64,000 nucleotides of DNA from Rhodococcus oxybenzonivorans (GCF_003130705.1 NZ_CP021354.1:2852001-2916000), one strand, 5' to 3'. Shown: positions 9,826-20,975, counted from the first letter of the stretch. Numbers and translations are program-made. The notes: generated by a model from the sequence alone, not told the origin.

Positions 9826-11601
9826 ATGAGCTCGACAGAGAACCCCGATTCGGTTGCGGCCGCACGAGAGCTCGAGGCGTTGCGCGCAGAGGCGTCGGCA
9901 TTGCGGAGGCAGCTCGCGGAGTCGCCGGAACAGCTCCGTGAGATGGAATCGCGAGTGGACTCGTTGTCCATCCGTAACACCAAGCTGATGGACACCCTCA
10001 AGGAAGCACGCCAGCAGCTCATCGCTCTTCGAGAGGAAGTCGATCGCCTCGGCCAGCCGCCGAGCGGATACGGCGTCCTCCTCGGAGTGCACGACGACCT
10101 GACCGTGGACGTGTTCACCTCCGGTCGCAAGATGCGGTTGACGTGCTCACCGAACGTCGAGGCCGAGACGCTCAAACTCGGTCAGACCGTGCGCCTCAAC
10201 GAAGCCCTCACCATCGTCGAGGCCGGCACCTTCGAGCGTGTGGGCGAGATCAGCACCCTGCGCGAGATCCTCGACGACGGCCAGCGTGCCCTCGTGGTGG
10301 GTCACGCCGACGAGGAACGCATCGTCTGGCTGGCCGAACCCCTTGCCGCGGTCTTCGCCGACAGTGAGCGAGAGTCGGTCGCGTACGACGCGGAGTCACC
10401 CACCCGCAAGTTGCGGCCCGGTGATTCTCTGCTGGTCGACACCAAGGCCGGATACGCGTTCGAGCGGATACCGAAGGCTGAAGTCGAGGATCTCGTCCTC
10501 GAAGAGGTCCCGGACGTGCACTACGACGACATCGGCGGGCTCGGACGGCAGATCGAGCAGATCCGCGACGCGGTGGAGCTGCCGTTCCTGCACAAGGACC
10601 TCTTCCACGAGTACGCGCTCCGCCCACCCAAGGGTGTGCTCCTGTACGGCCCGCCCGGTTGCGGTAAGACACTCATCGCGAAGGCTGTCGCGAACTCGCT
10701 GGCCAAGAAGATCGCGGAGGCCCGCGGTGAGGACAGCAAGGAAGCGAAGTCGTTCTTCCTCAACATCAAGGGTCCCGAGCTGCTCAACAAGTTCGTCGGC
10801 GAGACGGAACGGCACATCCGGCTCATCTTCCAGCGGGCTCGCGAGAAGGCATCGGAGGGTACTCCCGTCATCGTGTTCTTCGACGAGATGGACTCGATCT
10901 TCCGTACCCGCGGATCGGGTGTCTCCTCCGACGTCGAGACCACCGTCGTCCCGCAGTTGCTCAGCGAGATCGACGGTGTCGAGGGGCTCGAGAACGTCAT
11001 CGTGATCGGCGCCTCCAACCGCGAGGACATGATCGACCCCGCGATCCTGCGTCCGGGCCGCCTGGATGTGAAGATCAAGATCGAGCGCCCCGACGCGGAA
11101 TCGGCACAGGACATTTTCTCCAAGTACCTGACCGAGACGCTGCCCGTCCACGCCGACGACCTGGCCGAGTTCGGTGGGGACCGCACCGCCTGCATCCGGG
11201 CGATGATCGAGCGGGTCGTCGACCGCATGTACGCCGAGAGTGAAGAGAACCGCTTCCTCGAGGTCACCTATGCCAACGGTGACAAGGAGGTGCTGTACTT
11301 CAAGGACTTCAACTCGGGTGCGATGATCCAGAACATCGTCGACCGGGCCAAGAAGTACGCGATCAAGTCGGTGCTCGACACCGGGGCCCCCGGCCTGCGG
11401 GTCCAGCACCTGTTCGATTCGATCGTCGACGAGTTCTCGGAGAACGAGGACCTGCCGAACACCACGAACCCGGACGACTGGGCACGCATTTCCGGTAAGA
11501 AGGGCGAGCGGATCGTCTACATCCGCACGTTGGTCACCGGCAAGAACGCGAGCGCGAGCCGCGCCATCGACACCGAGTCCAACACCGGCCAGTACCTGTA
11601 G
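9826..11601 (+). CDS. arc: Proteasome-associated AAA ATPase Mpa/ARC
   Basis: Hexameric ATPase that recruits pupylated proteins, unfolds them and feeds them into the 20S proteasome. The 591 residues contain a coiled coil (about 10-70) that binds Pup, tandem OB domains (about 75-235) and an AAA domain with Walker A GPPGCGKT at 275-282 and Walker B ending D353-E354. The C-terminus ends GQYL, the penultimate-Tyr tail with which Mpa docks on the proteasome. ATG at 9826 follows the site GGGAGGA at 9811-9817. It is transcribed towards dop and pup, with the opposite-strand NUDIX gene intervening. Confidence 0.97.
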   Translation: MSSTENPDSVAAARELEALRAEASALRRQLAESPEQLREMESRVDSLSIRNTKLMDTLKEARQQLIALREEVDRLGQPPSGYGVLLGVHDDLTVDVFTSGRKMRLTCSPNVEAETLKLGQTVRLNEALTIVEAGTFERVGEISTLREILDDGQRALVVGHADEERIVWLAEPLAAVFADSERESVAYDAESPTRKLRPGDSLLVDTKAGYAFERIPKAEVEDLVLEEVPDVHYDDIGGLGRQIEQIRDAVELPFLHKDLFHEYALRPPKGVLLYGPPGCGKTLIAKAVANSLAKKIAEARGEDSKEAKSFFLNIKGPELLNKFVGETERHIRLIFQRAREKASEGTPVIVFFDEMDSIFRTRGSGVSSDVETTVVPQLLSEIDGVEGLENVIVIGASNREDMIDPAILRPGRLDVKIKIERPDAESAQDIFSKYLTETLPVHADDLAEFGGDRTACIRAMIERVVDRMYAESEENRFLEVTYANGDKEVLYFKDFNSGAMIQNIVDRAKKYAIKSVLDTGAPGLRVQHLFDSIVDEFSENEDLPNTTNPDDWARISGKKGERIVYIRTLVTGKNASASRAIDTESNTGQYL

Positions 11602-11613
11602 CGGATTGCCCAT

Positions 11614-11655
11614 ACCGGCACGGCGGGAACGTCATTCGTTTCCCGCCGTGCCGGT
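11614..11655. terminator. Strong bidirectional hairpin terminator downstream of arc
   Basis: A perfect 16-bp stem (11614-11629 with 11640-11655) with a 10-base loop begins 13 bases after the arc stop. It overlaps the last eight or so codons of the convergent NUDIX gene, whose stop is at 11632-11634. The symmetry means it can stop transcription on both strands; no T-run follows. Confidence 0.82.
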
Positions 11656-12216
11656 CTGTTCTCCGGGTCGGTTCTCGTCCGGGGCGACACGGTTTCCCAG
11701 CAGTGCGCGGGTGTCGGGGGCGAACGGCCATGCCGGGTCGCGGAGGTGCGTGAGCAGCTCTTCGGGGGTCCACCACCAGCCGGCCGCGATTTCACTCTCC
11801 TGGTGAACGATCGGGCCGTCCCAGTGGGTTTCGTAGGCGTAGAGGTGGCAGCGCAGGCGCAGCCCCTGCCACCGGCCGTTCCAGGACACCCGGGCGATCG
11901 GGGTGAGCACGGCACCGGTGATCCCCAGCTCCTCGGCCAATTCCCGGCAGGCGGCCTGTTCGGGGGTCTCGCCGGGATCGAGCACACCGCCCGCCAGGCA
12001 GTCGTGATGACCGGCGAACACCCTCTTGGTGTCGGACCGCCGGTGCACGTAGAGACGTTTTCCGTCGCCCGACCGCACGAGCACTCCGGCGCTGGCATGC
12101 CACAGCCCCTCGTCGTAAACCCGTGATCGTTCGGCGGACCCGACCGGGTGGCCTGCGTCGTCGAACACCGCCACCACTTCGTGTGCCTGTCGTGAAGTGT
12201 CCGGCGCGGAATCCAT
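11632..12216 (-). CDS. NUDIX hydrolase
   Basis: A 194-residue NUDIX protein. The Nudix box GGVLDPGETPEQAACRELAE continues into ELGI, giving the full G-x5-E-x7-RE-x2-EE-x-G pattern that binds magnesium and hydrolyses nucleoside diphosphate-X bonds. The flanking sequence (VVAVFDDAGHPVGSAERSRVYDEGLWHA) resembles the isopentenyl-diphosphate isomerase-like/YfcD group of NUDIX proteins, so the substrate could differ from a classic nucleotide. ATG at 12216 was chosen over a longer reading because the extra N-terminus is Arg-rich shadow sequence. It is convergent with arc. Confidence 0.87.
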   Translation of the reverse strand: MDSAPDTSRQAHEVVAVFDDAGHPVGSAERSRVYDEGLWHASAGVLVRSGDGKRLYVHRRSDTKRVFAGHHDCLAGGVLDPGETPEQAACRELAEELGITGAVLTPIARVSWNGRWQGLRLRCHLYAYETHWDGPIVHQESEIAAGWWWTPEELLTHLRDPAWPFAPDTRALLGNRVAPDENRPGEQTGTAGNE

Positions 12217-12392
12217 GCGTCCGATCCTGCCAGCAGCACGGTGACGCCGTCCCCGTCGCGTCGGGGTATTCAGGGCCGTGCCACAGTCGGTCGCTCGATT
12301 TCGGTGGATGCCGGGGCACCTTCCGCCGACCCTACCGGGAGTGCGCGCAGGCCTGACCGTCTCCGGAACCGGTGATCGCATAGGCTCGCAGC

Positions 12393-13892
12393 ATGCAGCG
12401 GATCATCGGTGTCGAAGTCGAGTACGGAATCTCCTCGCCCAGCGAGCCGTCGGCCAATCCGATTCTGACCTCGACCCAGGCGGTGCTCGCCTATGCGGCA
12501 GCGGCCGGGGTGCCCCGGGCCAAGCGGACCCGGTGGGACTACGAGGTGGAGTCGCCCCTGCGCGACGCCCGCGGATTCGACCTCGGCCGGCTCAGCGGGC
12601 CGGCACCGGTCATCGACGCCGACGAGGTCGGTGCCGCCAACATGATCCTCACCAACGGCGCGCGCCTGTACGTCGACCACGCCCATCCGGAGTATTCCGC
12701 CCCCGAGGTCACCGATCCGCTCGACGCGGTGATCTGGGACAAGGCGGGCGAGCGGGTGATGGAAGCCGCCGCCCGGCACGCGTCGAGTGTGCCCGGTGCA
12801 CCGCGACTGCAGTTGTACAAGAACAACGTGGACGGCAAGGGCGCCTCCTACGGCACCCACGAGAATTACCTGATGTCGCGGGCCACGCCGTTCTCCGCGG
12901 TGATCAACGGCCTCACCCCGTTCTTCGCGTCCCGTCAGGTGATCACCGGGTCCGGGCGGGTGGGCATCGGTCAGTCCGGCGACGAGGCCGGTTTCCAGTT
13001 GTCGCAGCGTGCCGACTACATCGAGGTGGAGGTCGGCCTCGAGACGACGCTCAAGCGTGGGATCATCAATACCCGCGACGAACCCCACGCCGATGCGGAC
13101 AAGTACCGCCGGCTCCACGTCATCATCGGTGACGCCAACCTGGCCGAGATGTCGACGTACCTCAAAGTGGGCACCACCGCCCTGGTTCTCGATCTCATCG
13201 AGGCCGGCGTCGATCTCACCGACCTCCAGCTGGCGCGCCCGGTCACCGCCGTGCACCACATCAGTCACGACCCCACCTTGCGGGCCACTGTGGCGTTGGC
13301 CGACGGCCGGGAGCTGACCGGGCTTGCCCTGCAGCGGATCTATCACGACCGGGTTGCGAAATTCGTCTCCGCCGAGGGCAACGACGACCCCCGCGTCACC
13401 GACCTGCTCGAAAAATGGGCCATGGTGCTCGACCTGCTCGAGCGTGATCCGCTGGAGTGCGCGCACCTGCTGGACTGGCCGGCGAAGCTGCGTCTCCTGG
13501 AGGGTGCGCGCAGCCGGGAAGGCCTCGGATGGGCCGCCCCCAAATTGCACCTGATCGACCTCCAGTACTCCGACGTGCGTCTCGACAAGGGGCTGTACAA
13601 CCTCCTGGTGTCGCGCGGGTCGATGGAACGGCTCGTCACCGAGCAGCAGGTCCTGGACGCCGTCGATGCACCGCCGATCGACACCCGCGCATACTTCCGC
13701 GGCGAGTGCCTGCGCAAGTTCGGTGCCGACATTGCGGCTGCGAGCTGGGATTCGGTGATCTTCGACCTGGGTGGAGACTCCCTGGTCCGGATCCCGACTC
13801 TCGAGCCGCTGCGAGGCAGCAAAGCCCACGTCGGAGCGTTGCTGGAGTCGGCGACCACTGCGAAGGAGCTCGTCGACGAGCTCACGAACTGA
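12393..13892 (+). CDS. dop: Deamidase/depupylase Dop
   Basis: Deamidates the C-terminal Gln of Pup to Glu and also removes Pup from substrates. The 499-residue protein is a carboxylate-amine ligase-like enzyme homologous to PafA. It carries the start [10 protein letters not shown], the catalytic Asp D95 in [11 protein letters not shown], the ATP-binding block [19 protein letters not shown] and a family C-terminal domain. ATG at 12393 is well placed. It lies 170 bases upstream of pup, whose product ends in Gln, so Dop should be essential for pupylation here. Confidence 0.97.
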   Translation: MQRIIGVEVEYGISSPSEPSANPILTSTQAVLAYAAAAGVPRAKRTRWDYEVESPLRDARGFDLGRLSGPAPVIDADEVGAANMILTNGARLYVDHAHPEYSAPEVTDPLDAVIWDKAGERVMEAAARHASSVPGAPRLQLYKNNVDGKGASYGTHENYLMSRATPFSAVINGLTPFFASRQVITGSGRVGIGQSGDEAGFQLSQRADYIEVEVGLETTLKRGIINTRDEPHADADKYRRLHVIIGDANLAEMSTYLKVGTTALVLDLIEAGVDLTDLQLARPVTAVHHISHDPTLRATVALADGRELTGLALQRIYHDRVAKFVSAEGNDDPRVTDLLEKWAMVLDLLERDPLECAHLLDWPAKLRLLEGARSREGLGWAAPKLHLIDLQYSDVRLDKGLYNLLVSRGSMERLVTEQQVLDAVDAPPIDTRAYFRGECLRKFGADIAAASWDSVIFDLGGDSLVRIPTLEPLRGSKAHVGALLESATTAKELVDELTN

Positions 13893-14062
13893 GCCCTCGG
13901 GCCGGCCACGGTGGGCCCCGCCGGTAACCTCACCGCCGCGTCGGCACACGTGGGGCGTCGGCGCTCGGTAGGGTGAAGGTCCGAGCGGATGATCAGTCAG
14001 ACTGCTTGGCAGAACAGGACGCTCGGAAGAAGAGCTCCCTTTACACAAGGAGGTCGGCGGCG

Positions 14063-14257
14063 ATGGCACAGGAGCAGACCAAACGTACTGGTGGCGGCGA
14101 TGAGGACGACACCCCCGGCGGTGACGGAGCTGCAGGTCAGGAACGTCGTGAAAAGCTGGCAGAAGACACCGACGACCTCCTCGACGAGATCGACGACGTG
14201 CTCGAGGAGAATGCCGAGGACTTCGTCCGGGCCTATGTCCAGAAGGGCGGCCAGTGA
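14063..14257 (+). CDS. pup: Prokaryotic ubiquitin-like protein Pup
   Basis: A 64-residue, mostly disordered acidic modifier. Its C-terminal half is the amphipathic segment that forms a helix on the Mpa coiled coil, and it ends VQKGGQ. The terminal residue is Gln, so it must be deamidated to Glu by Dop before PafA can attach it to lysines. ATG at 14063 follows the strong site AAGGAGG at 14048-14054. The stop overlaps the prcB GTG by 4 bases (GTGA), so Pup and the proteasome beta subunit are translationally coupled. Confidence 0.98.
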   Translation: MAQEQTKRTGGGDEDDTPGGDGAAGQERREKLAEDTDDLLDEIDDVLEENAEDFVRAYVQKGGQ

Positions 14258-15141
14258 CGGCGGATCGACCGGCACTGCGGATACACAACGGTGACACGAG
14301 GCTCAGCTTCGGCTCGAACCTGTCCTCGTTCACCGAGTATCTGCGTGGTCATGCACCAGAATTGCTGCCGGAGAATCGGATCGGTCTTCGCTCGCACTCG
14401 ACCGCACGGGGTGGTGACGGGATGGACAGCGGGGATCTCGCACCGCACGGAACGACGATTGTGGCGCTCACCTACAGGGGTGGGGTGCTCATCGCCGGTG
14501 ACCGGCGAGCGACACAGGGAAACCTGATCGCCAGTCGCGACGTGGAAAAGGTGTACATCACCGACGAATACTCGGCTGCCGGAATAGCAGGCACCGCCGG
14601 TATCGCGATCGAGTTGGTGCGGCTCTTCGCCGTCGAGCTCGAGCACTACGAGAAGATCGAGGGCGTTCAGCTCACGTTCGACGGCAAGGCGAATCGCCTG
14701 GCGTCGATGGTGCGCGGCAATCTCGGGGCCGCGATGCAGGGCCTCGCCGTGGTGCCGCTCCTCGTCGGCTACGACCTCGACGCGGACGACGACGCGCGGG
14801 CGGGCCGCATTGTGTCCTACGACGTGGTCGGCGGTCGCTACGAGGAACGCTCCGGATACCACGCGGTCGGTTCGGGTTCGTTGTTCGCGAAGTCGTCGCT
14901 GAAGAAGCTGTATACGCCGGAGAGTGACGAGGAGACCGCGTTGCGCGCGGCCATCGAGTCGCTGTACGACGCCGCTGACGACGACTCGGCCACCGGCGGG
15001 CCGGATGTGACCAGGGGTATCTACCCGACCGCGGTGACGATCACGCAGGCCGGGGCGGTGCACGTGTCCGAGGACACGACGTCGGAGTTGGCGCGGCGCA
15101 TCGTCGCCGAGCGGACCGAAGAAGGGGGGTCGGCGCGATGA
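14254..15141 (+). CDS. prcB: Proteasome beta subunit PrcB
   Basis: Catalytic subunit of the 20S proteasome. The 295-residue precursor carries a 66-residue propeptide. Autocleavage between G66 and T67 would expose the N-terminal threonine nucleophile of [11 protein letters not shown]. The core also shows GDRRAT and the family Lys and Asp positions downstream. It begins with GTG inside the end of pup and overlaps prcA by 4 bases (ATGA), which fits stoichiometric synthesis of the two subunits. Confidence 0.97.
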   Translation: MTADRPALRIHNGDTRLSFGSNLSSFTEYLRGHAPELLPENRIGLRSHSTARGGDGMDSGDLAPHGTTIVALTYRGGVLIAGDRRATQGNLIASRDVEKVYITDEYSAAGIAGTAGIAIELVRLFAVELEHYEKIEGVQLTFDGKANRLASMVRGNLGAAMQGLAVVPLLVGYDLDADDDARAGRIVSYDVVGGRYEERSGYHAVGSGSLFAKSSLKKLYTPESDEETALRAAIESLYDAADDDSATGGPDVTRGIYPTAVTITQAGAVHVSEDTTSELARRIVAERTEEGGSAR

Positions 15142-15917
15142 CCATGCCGTACTACGCATCAGCCGAGCAGATCATGCGGGATCGCTCGGAGCTGGCGCGC
15201 AAGGGTATCGCCCGGGGGCGCAGCGTCGTGGTGCTCACCTTCCACGACGGTGTGCTGTTCGTCGCGGAGAATCCGTCGACCGCCCTGCACAAGGTGAGCG
15301 AGCTGTATGACCGCCTCGGGTTCGCGGCGGTGGGGAAATACAACGAGTTCGAGAACTTGCGGCGGGCCGGCATCGTGCACGCCGACATGCGCGGTTACTC
15401 CTACGACCGCCGTGATGTGACGGGTCGGTCGCTGGCCAACGCCTATGCGCAGACGCTGGGCACGATCTTCACCGAGCAGCCCAAGCCCTACGAGGTGGAA
15501 ATTTGCGTCGCCGAGGTGGGGCGGGTGGGAAGCCCCAAGGCGCCGCAGTTGTACCGCATCACCTACGACGGGTCCATCGTCGACGAGCAGGACTTCGTGG
15601 TGATGGGTGGCACGACGGAACCGATCGCTACTGCCATGCGTGAGTCCTATCGCGCCGATCTGGGCCTCGAGGACGCGGTCGGGGTCGCGGTCAACGCATT
15701 GCGGCAGGGCGGTGCGGGCGACGGTGAACGCCGCAACGTCGATGTGTCGGCTCTCGAGGTGGCGGTGCTCGATCAGACCCGTCCCCGGCGCGCGTTCCGG
15801 CGGATCGTCGGGAGCGCGCTCGAGGGGCTGCTTCCGGAGCCGCCCGCCGCCCCGTCGGAATCGGCCGCAGAGCCGACTCCGGACAACGGGACGACGTCGA
15901 CCGAATCTCAGGGCTGA
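15138..15917 (+). CDS. prcA: Proteasome alpha subunit PrcA
   Basis: Forms the outer heptameric rings and the gate of the 20S proteasome. The 259 residues start with the gating segment [23 protein letters not shown], reduced to its diagnostic part YASAEQ, and continue in the alpha-subunit fold ([18 protein letters not shown]). The C-terminal ~35 residues are a Pro/Ser/Thr-rich tail. ATG at 15138 overlaps the prcB stop. The last 10 bases overlap the 3' end of the convergent lipid-kinase gene. Confidence 0.97.
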   Translation: MTMPYYASAEQIMRDRSELARKGIARGRSVVVLTFHDGVLFVAENPSTALHKVSELYDRLGFAAVGKYNEFENLRRAGIVHADMRGYSYDRRDVTGRSLANAYAQTLGTIFTEQPKPYEVEICVAEVGRVGSPKAPQLYRITYDGSIVDEQDFVVMGGTTEPIATAMRESYRADLGLEDAVGVAVNALRQGGAGDGERRNVDVSALEVAVLDQTRPRRAFRRIVGSALEGLLPEPPAAPSESAAEPTPDNGTTSTESQG

Positions 15918-17371
15918 GGGCGGTACACCGCGAGCGCTTCGGGCTCGGCCCGGAAGTCGAAGGTGCGGGCGTCGGCGACTACTTCGCCGTCGGTCGCCAG
16001 AGCGACCGGTGATCCGTCGACCTGCACGGTCAGCCTCGGCACCAGCGACCGGACGTACACCGGTGTGGTGCCGAGGGTGCCGGTCGCCGCAGCGAACAGC
16101 AGCCGGGATCGCGAGGCGCGGCGGTCTGCCCGCACATATCGCACATCGAGCATTCCGCCGGTGATCGCCGGGCGTGACATCGGAACCTGATCGGCCGGCG
16201 AGTACCGGCCGTTGCCGACGAACAGCATCCAGATCAGCACCGGTTGCCCGTCGATGGTGACGGCAAGGGGTGCGGCGGCGGACAGGATCCGGATCATTGC
16301 GGCGCAGGCGGCAGGCCATTTCCCGAGCCGCGGCTGCCACTTTTCCCGTAGTCGCACGGCGTCCGGGTATCCGCCCAGGCTGGCGGTGTTGAGGAACGGT
16401 GCCGGCGCTGCGACGTCGGTGACGACGACGGCCTTGTCGACGTGCCGGGCGCGCCCCTTCTCGACAGCCTTCGCCGTTCCGGCGATGTCGGTGACGCCCG
16501 CGTCGCGGGCGAAGTGATTGAGAGTGCCCCCGGGGAAGACCGCCAGCGGCAGCGTGTGGCGGACCGCTGCCGCTGCCACCGCGACCACCGTGCCGTCGCC
16601 GCCGCAGACCCCGAGCGCGTGCGGTTGGATCCCGCCGATCCAGGTGTCGAGTTGCTCGGCGAAATCCTGGTCCATGTCGAGGGTGCGCACCAGTGCACTC
16701 GGCAAGGCGGCGCCGATCTCGTCGGTCGGCGCATCGTCGCCGGGTCCGGATCCGGGATTGACCACCACGAGTAGTCCTTCGCCACCGGGTAGTGCGGGTA
16801 CGTCGGCCGCTGTGCCGAGGTCGGCCGGGTCCTCCGAGCGGACCGCCCACCAGCGTCGGGTGCTCGAGGCCACGACACCACCGAACGCGAGCCCGACGAG
16901 CACGTCGCTCGGCCAGTGGACTCCGTTGTGGACGCGGGAGTAGGCGACTGCCGCCGCGAGCGGTGCCAGCACGGCCCCGGTGACCGGCGACTCGAGGGCA
17001 ACCCCGGTGGTGAAGGCCGCCGCGGATGCGGCATGCCCGGACGGGAACGACGACGACAGCGGAATGCGCACCCCCCGCAGCACGCTGGCCCACTGCCGGG
17101 CGGTGGGTCGCCGCCGAGGGAACAGCGGTTTCAGGATCCCGTTGGCCAGCATGCTGGCCAGGGCGAGGGACAGCAGACCGCGGACACCGCCGCGCCGCGC
17201 CCGCCCGCCGACGGCGGTGAGTACTACTGCGGCTGCCCACCACAGCATCCCCTTGTCGGCGGCACGGCTGAGGAAACGCATCACCCGGTCGGCCTCGGAC
17301 GGACGTAGATTGGCGCTGCGATCGAACACGAACTCGTCGGCTCGGTGGATCCGGTGTAACGGTGGCTTCAC
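15908..17371 (-). CDS. Fused PAP2 phosphatase-diacylglycerol kinase-like protein
   Basis: A 487-residue two-domain lipid enzyme. The N-terminal membrane PAP2 domain (about 30-180) shows all three acid phosphatase motifs: the KPLFPRRRP block, PSGH, and [12 protein letters not shown]. The C-terminal part (about 195-487) is a diacylglycerol/sphingosine kinase catalytic domain with [10 protein letters not shown], the nucleotide loop GGDGT and [11 protein letters not shown]. One polypeptide could thus phosphorylate and dephosphorylate lipid or prenyl substrates; the substrate is unknown. GTG at 17371 gives the natural N-terminus. It is inserted convergently between prcA and pafA, splitting the usual proteasome cluster. 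Confidence 0.9.
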   Translation of the reverse strand: MKPPLHRIHRADEFVFDRSANLRPSEADRVMRFLSRAADKGMLWWAAAVVLTAVGGRARRGGVRGLLSLALASMLANGILKPLFPRRRPTARQWASVLRGVRIPLSSSFPSGHAASAAAFTTGVALESPVTGAVLAPLAAAVAYSRVHNGVHWPSDVLVGLAFGGVVASSTRRWWAVRSEDPADLGTAADVPALPGGEGLLVVVNPGSGPGDDAPTDEIGAALPSALVRTLDMDQDFAEQLDTWIGGIQPHALGVCGGDGTVVAVAAAAVRHTLPLAVFPGGTLNHFARDAGVTDIAGTAKAVEKGRARHVDKAVVVTDVAAPAPFLNTASLGGYPDAVRLREKWQPRLGKWPAACAAMIRILSAAAPLAVTIDGQPVLIWMLFVGNGRYSPADQVPMSRPAITGGMLDVRYVRADRRASRSRLLFAAATGTLGTTPVYVRSLVPRLTVQVDGSPVALATDGEVVADARTFDFRAEPEALAVYRPQP

Positions 17372-17446
17372 GACCTCAGAGTATGCGTGCGGTGTCGCCG
17401 AGGGTTTTCTCGCTCCGCCGCGTGATCCGCGTTGTACTGTCGAGGT

Positions 17447-18805
17447 GTGCAGCGACGAATCATGGGTATTGAGACTGAGTTCGGTGTGACCTGCACCTTC
17501 CATGGTCACAGGCGACTGAGCCCCGACGAGGTTGCGCGCTACCTGTTCCGGCGGGTGGTGTCGTGGGGCCGTAGTTCCAACGTGTTCCTCCGGAACGGTG
17601 CCCGCCTGTATCTGGACGTCGGCTCGCACCCCGAGTACGCGACGGCGGAGTGCGACAACCTGATCCAGTTGGTCAATCACGACCGGGCGGGGGAGCGGGT
17701 TCTCGAGGAACTGCTCATCGACGCGGAGCAGCGGCTCGCCGAAGAAGGCATCGGCGGCGACATCTACCTGTTCAAGAACAACACCGACTCCGCCGGTAAC
17801 TCGTACGGCTGCCACGAGAACTTCCTGGTGGCGCGGGCCGGGGAGTTCTCCCGGATCTCCGACGTTCTGTTGCCGTTCCTGGTGACGCGGCAGCTGATCT
17901 GCGGTGCCGGCAAGGTCCTGCAAACTCCCAAGGCGGCCACCTTCTGCCTGTCTCAGCGGGCGGAGCACATCTGGGAGGGGGTGTCCTCGGCGACTACCCG
18001 GTCGCGGCCCATCATCAATACGCGCGACGAACCGCACGCCGACGCCGAGAAGTACCGTCGCCTCCACGTGATCGTCGGTGATTCCAACATGTCGGAGTCG
18101 ACCACCATGCTGAAGGTGGGAACCGCGGCCCTCGTCCTGGAGATGATCGAGGCCGGGGTCTCGTTCCGCGATTTCGCGCTCGACAACCCGATCCGCGCCA
18201 TTCGCGAGGTCAGTCATGACGTCACCGGACGTCGCCCGGTGCGGTTGGCCGGCGGCCGACAGGCCAGTGCGCTGGACATTCAGCGCGAGTACCACGCGCG
18301 CGCGGTGGAACACCTGCAGAACCGCGAACCCGACGCACAGGTCAGCCAGGTGGTGGATCTCTGGGGCCGGATGCTCGATGCGGTGGAGTCGCAGGACTTC
18401 GCCAAGGTGGACACGGAGATCGACTGGGTGATCAAGCGCAAGCTGTTCCAGCGCTACCAGGACCGGGACGGGTTCGAGCTTGCCGACCCGAAGATTGCAC
18501 AGCTCGACCTGGCGTACCACGACATCAAACGTGGTCGCGGTGTGTTCGACCTGCTCCAGCGCAAGGGGCTGGTGAAGCGGATCACCGAGGACGAGACGAT
18601 CGAGGCTGCCGTGGACACCCCGCCGCAGACGACCCGCGCGAAGCTGCGCGGTGAGTTCATCACCGCAGCTCAGGAGGCCGGCCGCGACTTCACGGTCGAC
18701 TGGGTGCATCTCAAGCTCAACGATCAGGCGCAGCGGACGGTCCTGTGCAAGGACCCGTTCCGGTCGGTCGACGAACGGGTGGAGCGGTTGATTGCCTCGA
18801 TGTAG
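17447..18805 (+). CDS. pafA: Pup-protein ligase PafA
   Basis: Ligates the deamidated C-terminal Glu of Pup to substrate lysines with ATP. The protein is 452 residues, the same as the mycobacterial enzyme. Catalytic Asp D57 sits in [11 protein letters not shown], and the shared Dop/PafA block [19 protein letters not shown] follows. GTG at 17447 gives [12 protein letters not shown], aligning with the mycobacterial [13 protein letters not shown] later ATG at 17462 would cut into this conserved start. It lies 47 bases upstream of pafB on the same strand. Confidence 0.97.
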   Translation: MQRRIMGIETEFGVTCTFHGHRRLSPDEVARYLFRRVVSWGRSSNVFLRNGARLYLDVGSHPEYATAECDNLIQLVNHDRAGERVLEELLIDAEQRLAEEGIGGDIYLFKNNTDSAGNSYGCHENFLVARAGEFSRISDVLLPFLVTRQLICGAGKVLQTPKAATFCLSQRAEHIWEGVSSATTRSRPIINTRDEPHADAEKYRRLHVIVGDSNMSESTTMLKVGTAALVLEMIEAGVSFRDFALDNPIRAIREVSHDVTGRRPVRLAGGRQASALDIQREYHARAVEHLQNREPDAQVSQVVDLWGRMLDAVESQDFAKVDTEIDWVIKRKLFQRYQDRDGFELADPKIAQLDLAYHDIKRGRGVFDLLQRKGLVKRITEDETIEAAVDTPPQTTRAKLRGEFITAAQEAGRDFTVDWVHLKLNDQAQRTVLCKDPFRSVDERVERLIASM

Positions 18806-18852
18806 CGGCGCTGCGGGAGTTCGGAACCAACCCACCCACTAGGCTTCCCGGC

Positions 18853-19848
18853 GTGCCGACATCCAAGATCGAGCGCTTGATGAACCTGGTGATCTGTCTG
18901 CTGTCCACCAGGCAGTTCCTCACGGCCGAGAAGATTCGCGAGAGCGTAGCCGGATACGCCGACTCCGCCAGCGACGAGGCCTTCAGTCGCATGTTCGAGC
19001 GCGACAAGAACGAACTCCGTGACCTCGGTGTGCCCCTCGAGACCGGGCAGGCGTCGCGTTTTTCCACGGTCGAGGGCTACCGCATCAACCGCAACGCGTA
19101 CGAACTTCCCGACATCGACCTCACCCAGGAAGAGTCGGCGGCCGTGGCGGTGGCGGTGCAGTTGTGGGAGTCGCCGGAATTGACCTCGGCAGCACAGGGT
19201 GCGTTGCTGAAATTGCGGGCGGCGGGGGTGCAGGTGGATCCCGACTCTGCGGCCACCCCCGTTACCGCCGTCCCGGCCCGTACACGAGGGTCGGAACCGG
19301 CGCTGGGCAAGCTGCTGGCCGCGATCGATGCCGGTCGTGCCGTGCACTTTCCCCACCGGGGTGCGCTCAACGAGCCGTACACCGAACGCACGGTCGAGCC
19401 GTGGGGTGTCGTCACGGCGCACGGTCGCTGGTATCTCGTCGGCCACGACGTCGACCGTGGTGCCGTGCGGACGTTCCGGCTCTCGCGGATCGGTGACGAG
19501 GTGACGGCGTTCGGCCCGGCCGGTGTGGTGCACAAGCCGGCCGACATCGATCTTCGTACAATCGTGGATCGGGTCACCGGATCGGGTGCGGTCACCGGCA
19601 CCGCAACGGTGTGGGTGGCCGAAGGGCGAGCCCAGGAGTTGCGCCGACTGGGCACCACGACGGGGGAACGGCAAGTGGCCCAGCGCAGCGGAAGTGTTCT
19701 GCAGATTCCGGTGCGGTCGCGGGATTGGATCGCCCGGCTGATCGCCGGACACGGGGCGGATGCATTGGTCCTCGACCCACCGGAACTGCGCGACGACGTG
19801 CTGGCCAAGTTACGGGACGCGGCGGGACAGGGGGCGCGGAGTGAGTAA
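18853..19848 (+). CDS. pafB: WYL/HTH transcriptional regulator PafB
   Basis: A 331-residue regulator with an N-terminal winged helix-turn-helix (about 5-70: SKIERLMNLVICLLS, FSRMFERDKNELRDLG) and a WYL domain (about 140-230: VEPWGVVTAHGRWYLVGHD). In mycobacteria PafB with PafC activates a RecA-independent DNA-damage regulon; despite the name it is not needed for pupylation. GTG at 18853 gives VPTSKIERL, matching the mycobacterial MATSKVERL. It overlaps pafC by 8 bases. Confidence 0.95.
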   Translation: MPTSKIERLMNLVICLLSTRQFLTAEKIRESVAGYADSASDEAFSRMFERDKNELRDLGVPLETGQASRFSTVEGYRINRNAYELPDIDLTQEESAAVAVAVQLWESPELTSAAQGALLKLRAAGVQVDPDSAATPVTAVPARTRGSEPALGKLLAAIDAGRAVHFPHRGALNEPYTERTVEPWGVVTAHGRWYLVGHDVDRGAVRTFRLSRIGDEVTAFGPAGVVHKPADIDLRTIVDRVTGSGAVTGTATVWVAEGRAQELRRLGTTTGERQVAQRSGSVLQIPVRSRDWIARLIAGHGADALVLDPPELRDDVLAKLRDAAGQGARSE

Positions 19849-20821
19849 CAGATTGTCGTCGAGACTTTCACGGCTACTCAATCTGGTGCCGTACTTCATC
19901 GCGAATCCGGGAATGAGCGCAGCGGAGGCCGCCGCCGAACTCGGGGTGACGACCACCCAGTTGATGACCGACCTCAATCAATTGTGGGTCTGCGGGTTGC
20001 CGGGGTACGGCCCCGGCGACCTGATCGACCTCTCGTTCTCCGAGGAGAGCATCGAGGTGACGTTCTCGGCGGGCATCGACCGTCCGTTGCGGTTGACGTC
20101 CACCGAGGCGACCGCGCTGCTGATTGCTCTGCGTTCGCTGGTCGAGATGCCCGGCATGGTCGACCCTTCGGCGGCGCACAGCGCGATCGCGAAGATCGAG
20201 GATGCCGCCGGCACGGCCGCGGCGCGTACCCCGGCAACGGTGTCGACGGGCCGGGAGACTGCCGAGGACGTGGAAGAAGACCCCATCGCCGCAACGGTCC
20301 GCGCCGCCCTCCATCATCGCCGCGCACTCGACATCACCTACTATTCCGCCTCGCGGGACCGGGTGAGTGAGCGCACGGTGGATCCGGTCCGCATTGTGCT
20401 GGTCGACAACCGCAGCTACCTGCAGGCGTGGTGCCGTCAGGCCGAAGGGGTGCGTCTCTTCCGGCTCGACCGCATCGACGCCGCCACCGAACTGGAGGAG
20501 CCCTCCACACCGCCGGCGCAGGCGCTGGCGCGAGATTCGAATCTGGAACTGTTCAGTGGCGACCCCTCCCTACCGCATGCCCGGCTGCACATCACCGCCG
20601 AGTGCGTGTGGGTCCTCGACTACTACCCGATGGATGTGCTGGCCGTGGGCGCGGACGGTGCCGTCGAGGCGAGCATGAGCTACGGGGCGCTCGAGTGGAT
20701 GGCGCGGCTCGTCCTCGGCTTCGGTGGTGGCATCACCGTCCTCGAACCGGTCGAGCTCGTCGAGGAGGTGCGGCGCCGCGCGGTCGAGGCCCTCGCGGCG
20801 TATGAGGCCGTGGACGTCTGA
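19841..20821 (+). CDS. pafC: WYL/HTH transcriptional regulator PafC
   Basis: A 326-residue partner of PafB with the same architecture: an N-terminal helix-turn-helix (SRLLNLVPYFIANPGMSAAEAAAELG) and a WYL domain with VDPVRIVLVDNRSYLQAWCR. The WYL domain is thought to sense a ligand such as single-stranded DNA, turning the PafBC heterodimer on. GTG at 19841 overlaps the end of pafB by 8 bases, so the two subunits are co-translated. tatA lies 154 bases downstream. Confidence 0.95.
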   Translation: MSNRLSSRLSRLLNLVPYFIANPGMSAAEAAAELGVTTTQLMTDLNQLWVCGLPGYGPGDLIDLSFSEESIEVTFSAGIDRPLRLTSTEATALLIALRSLVEMPGMVDPSAAHSAIAKIEDAAGTAAARTPATVSTGRETAEDVEEDPIAATVRAALHHRRALDITYYSASRDRVSERTVDPVRIVLVDNRSYLQAWCRQAEGVRLFRLDRIDAATELEEPSTPPAQALARDSNLELFSGDPSLPHARLHITAECVWVLDYYPMDVLAVGADGAVEASMSYGALEWMARLVLGFGGGITVLEPVELVEEVRRRAVEALAAYEAVDV

Positions 20822-20975
20822 GTCAGCGTTCGAGGACTGCTCGCCGATGTGCGTTCACAGCGTTCGGTGAGGAAACCGACAGTCGAATCGCAGCGTGACT
20901 AGCCGGTTTCGACGCGGCTGGTCCGGGGCCGGTCCGGTAGCATCGGGGTCACCTGATCTTTTGGAGGTTTTCATC

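Noticed and set aside
12270..14333. 687-residue minus-strand open frame opposite dop and pup
   Set aside because: Dop and Pup are unmistakable on the plus strand; the minus frame is Arg/Gly/His-rich without domain features.
15159..17243. 694-residue minus-strand frame spanning prcA and the lipid kinase gene
   Set aside because: It shares the strand but not the frame of the PAP2-kinase protein and is almost entirely Arg/Gly/Ala; the real frame carries all motifs.
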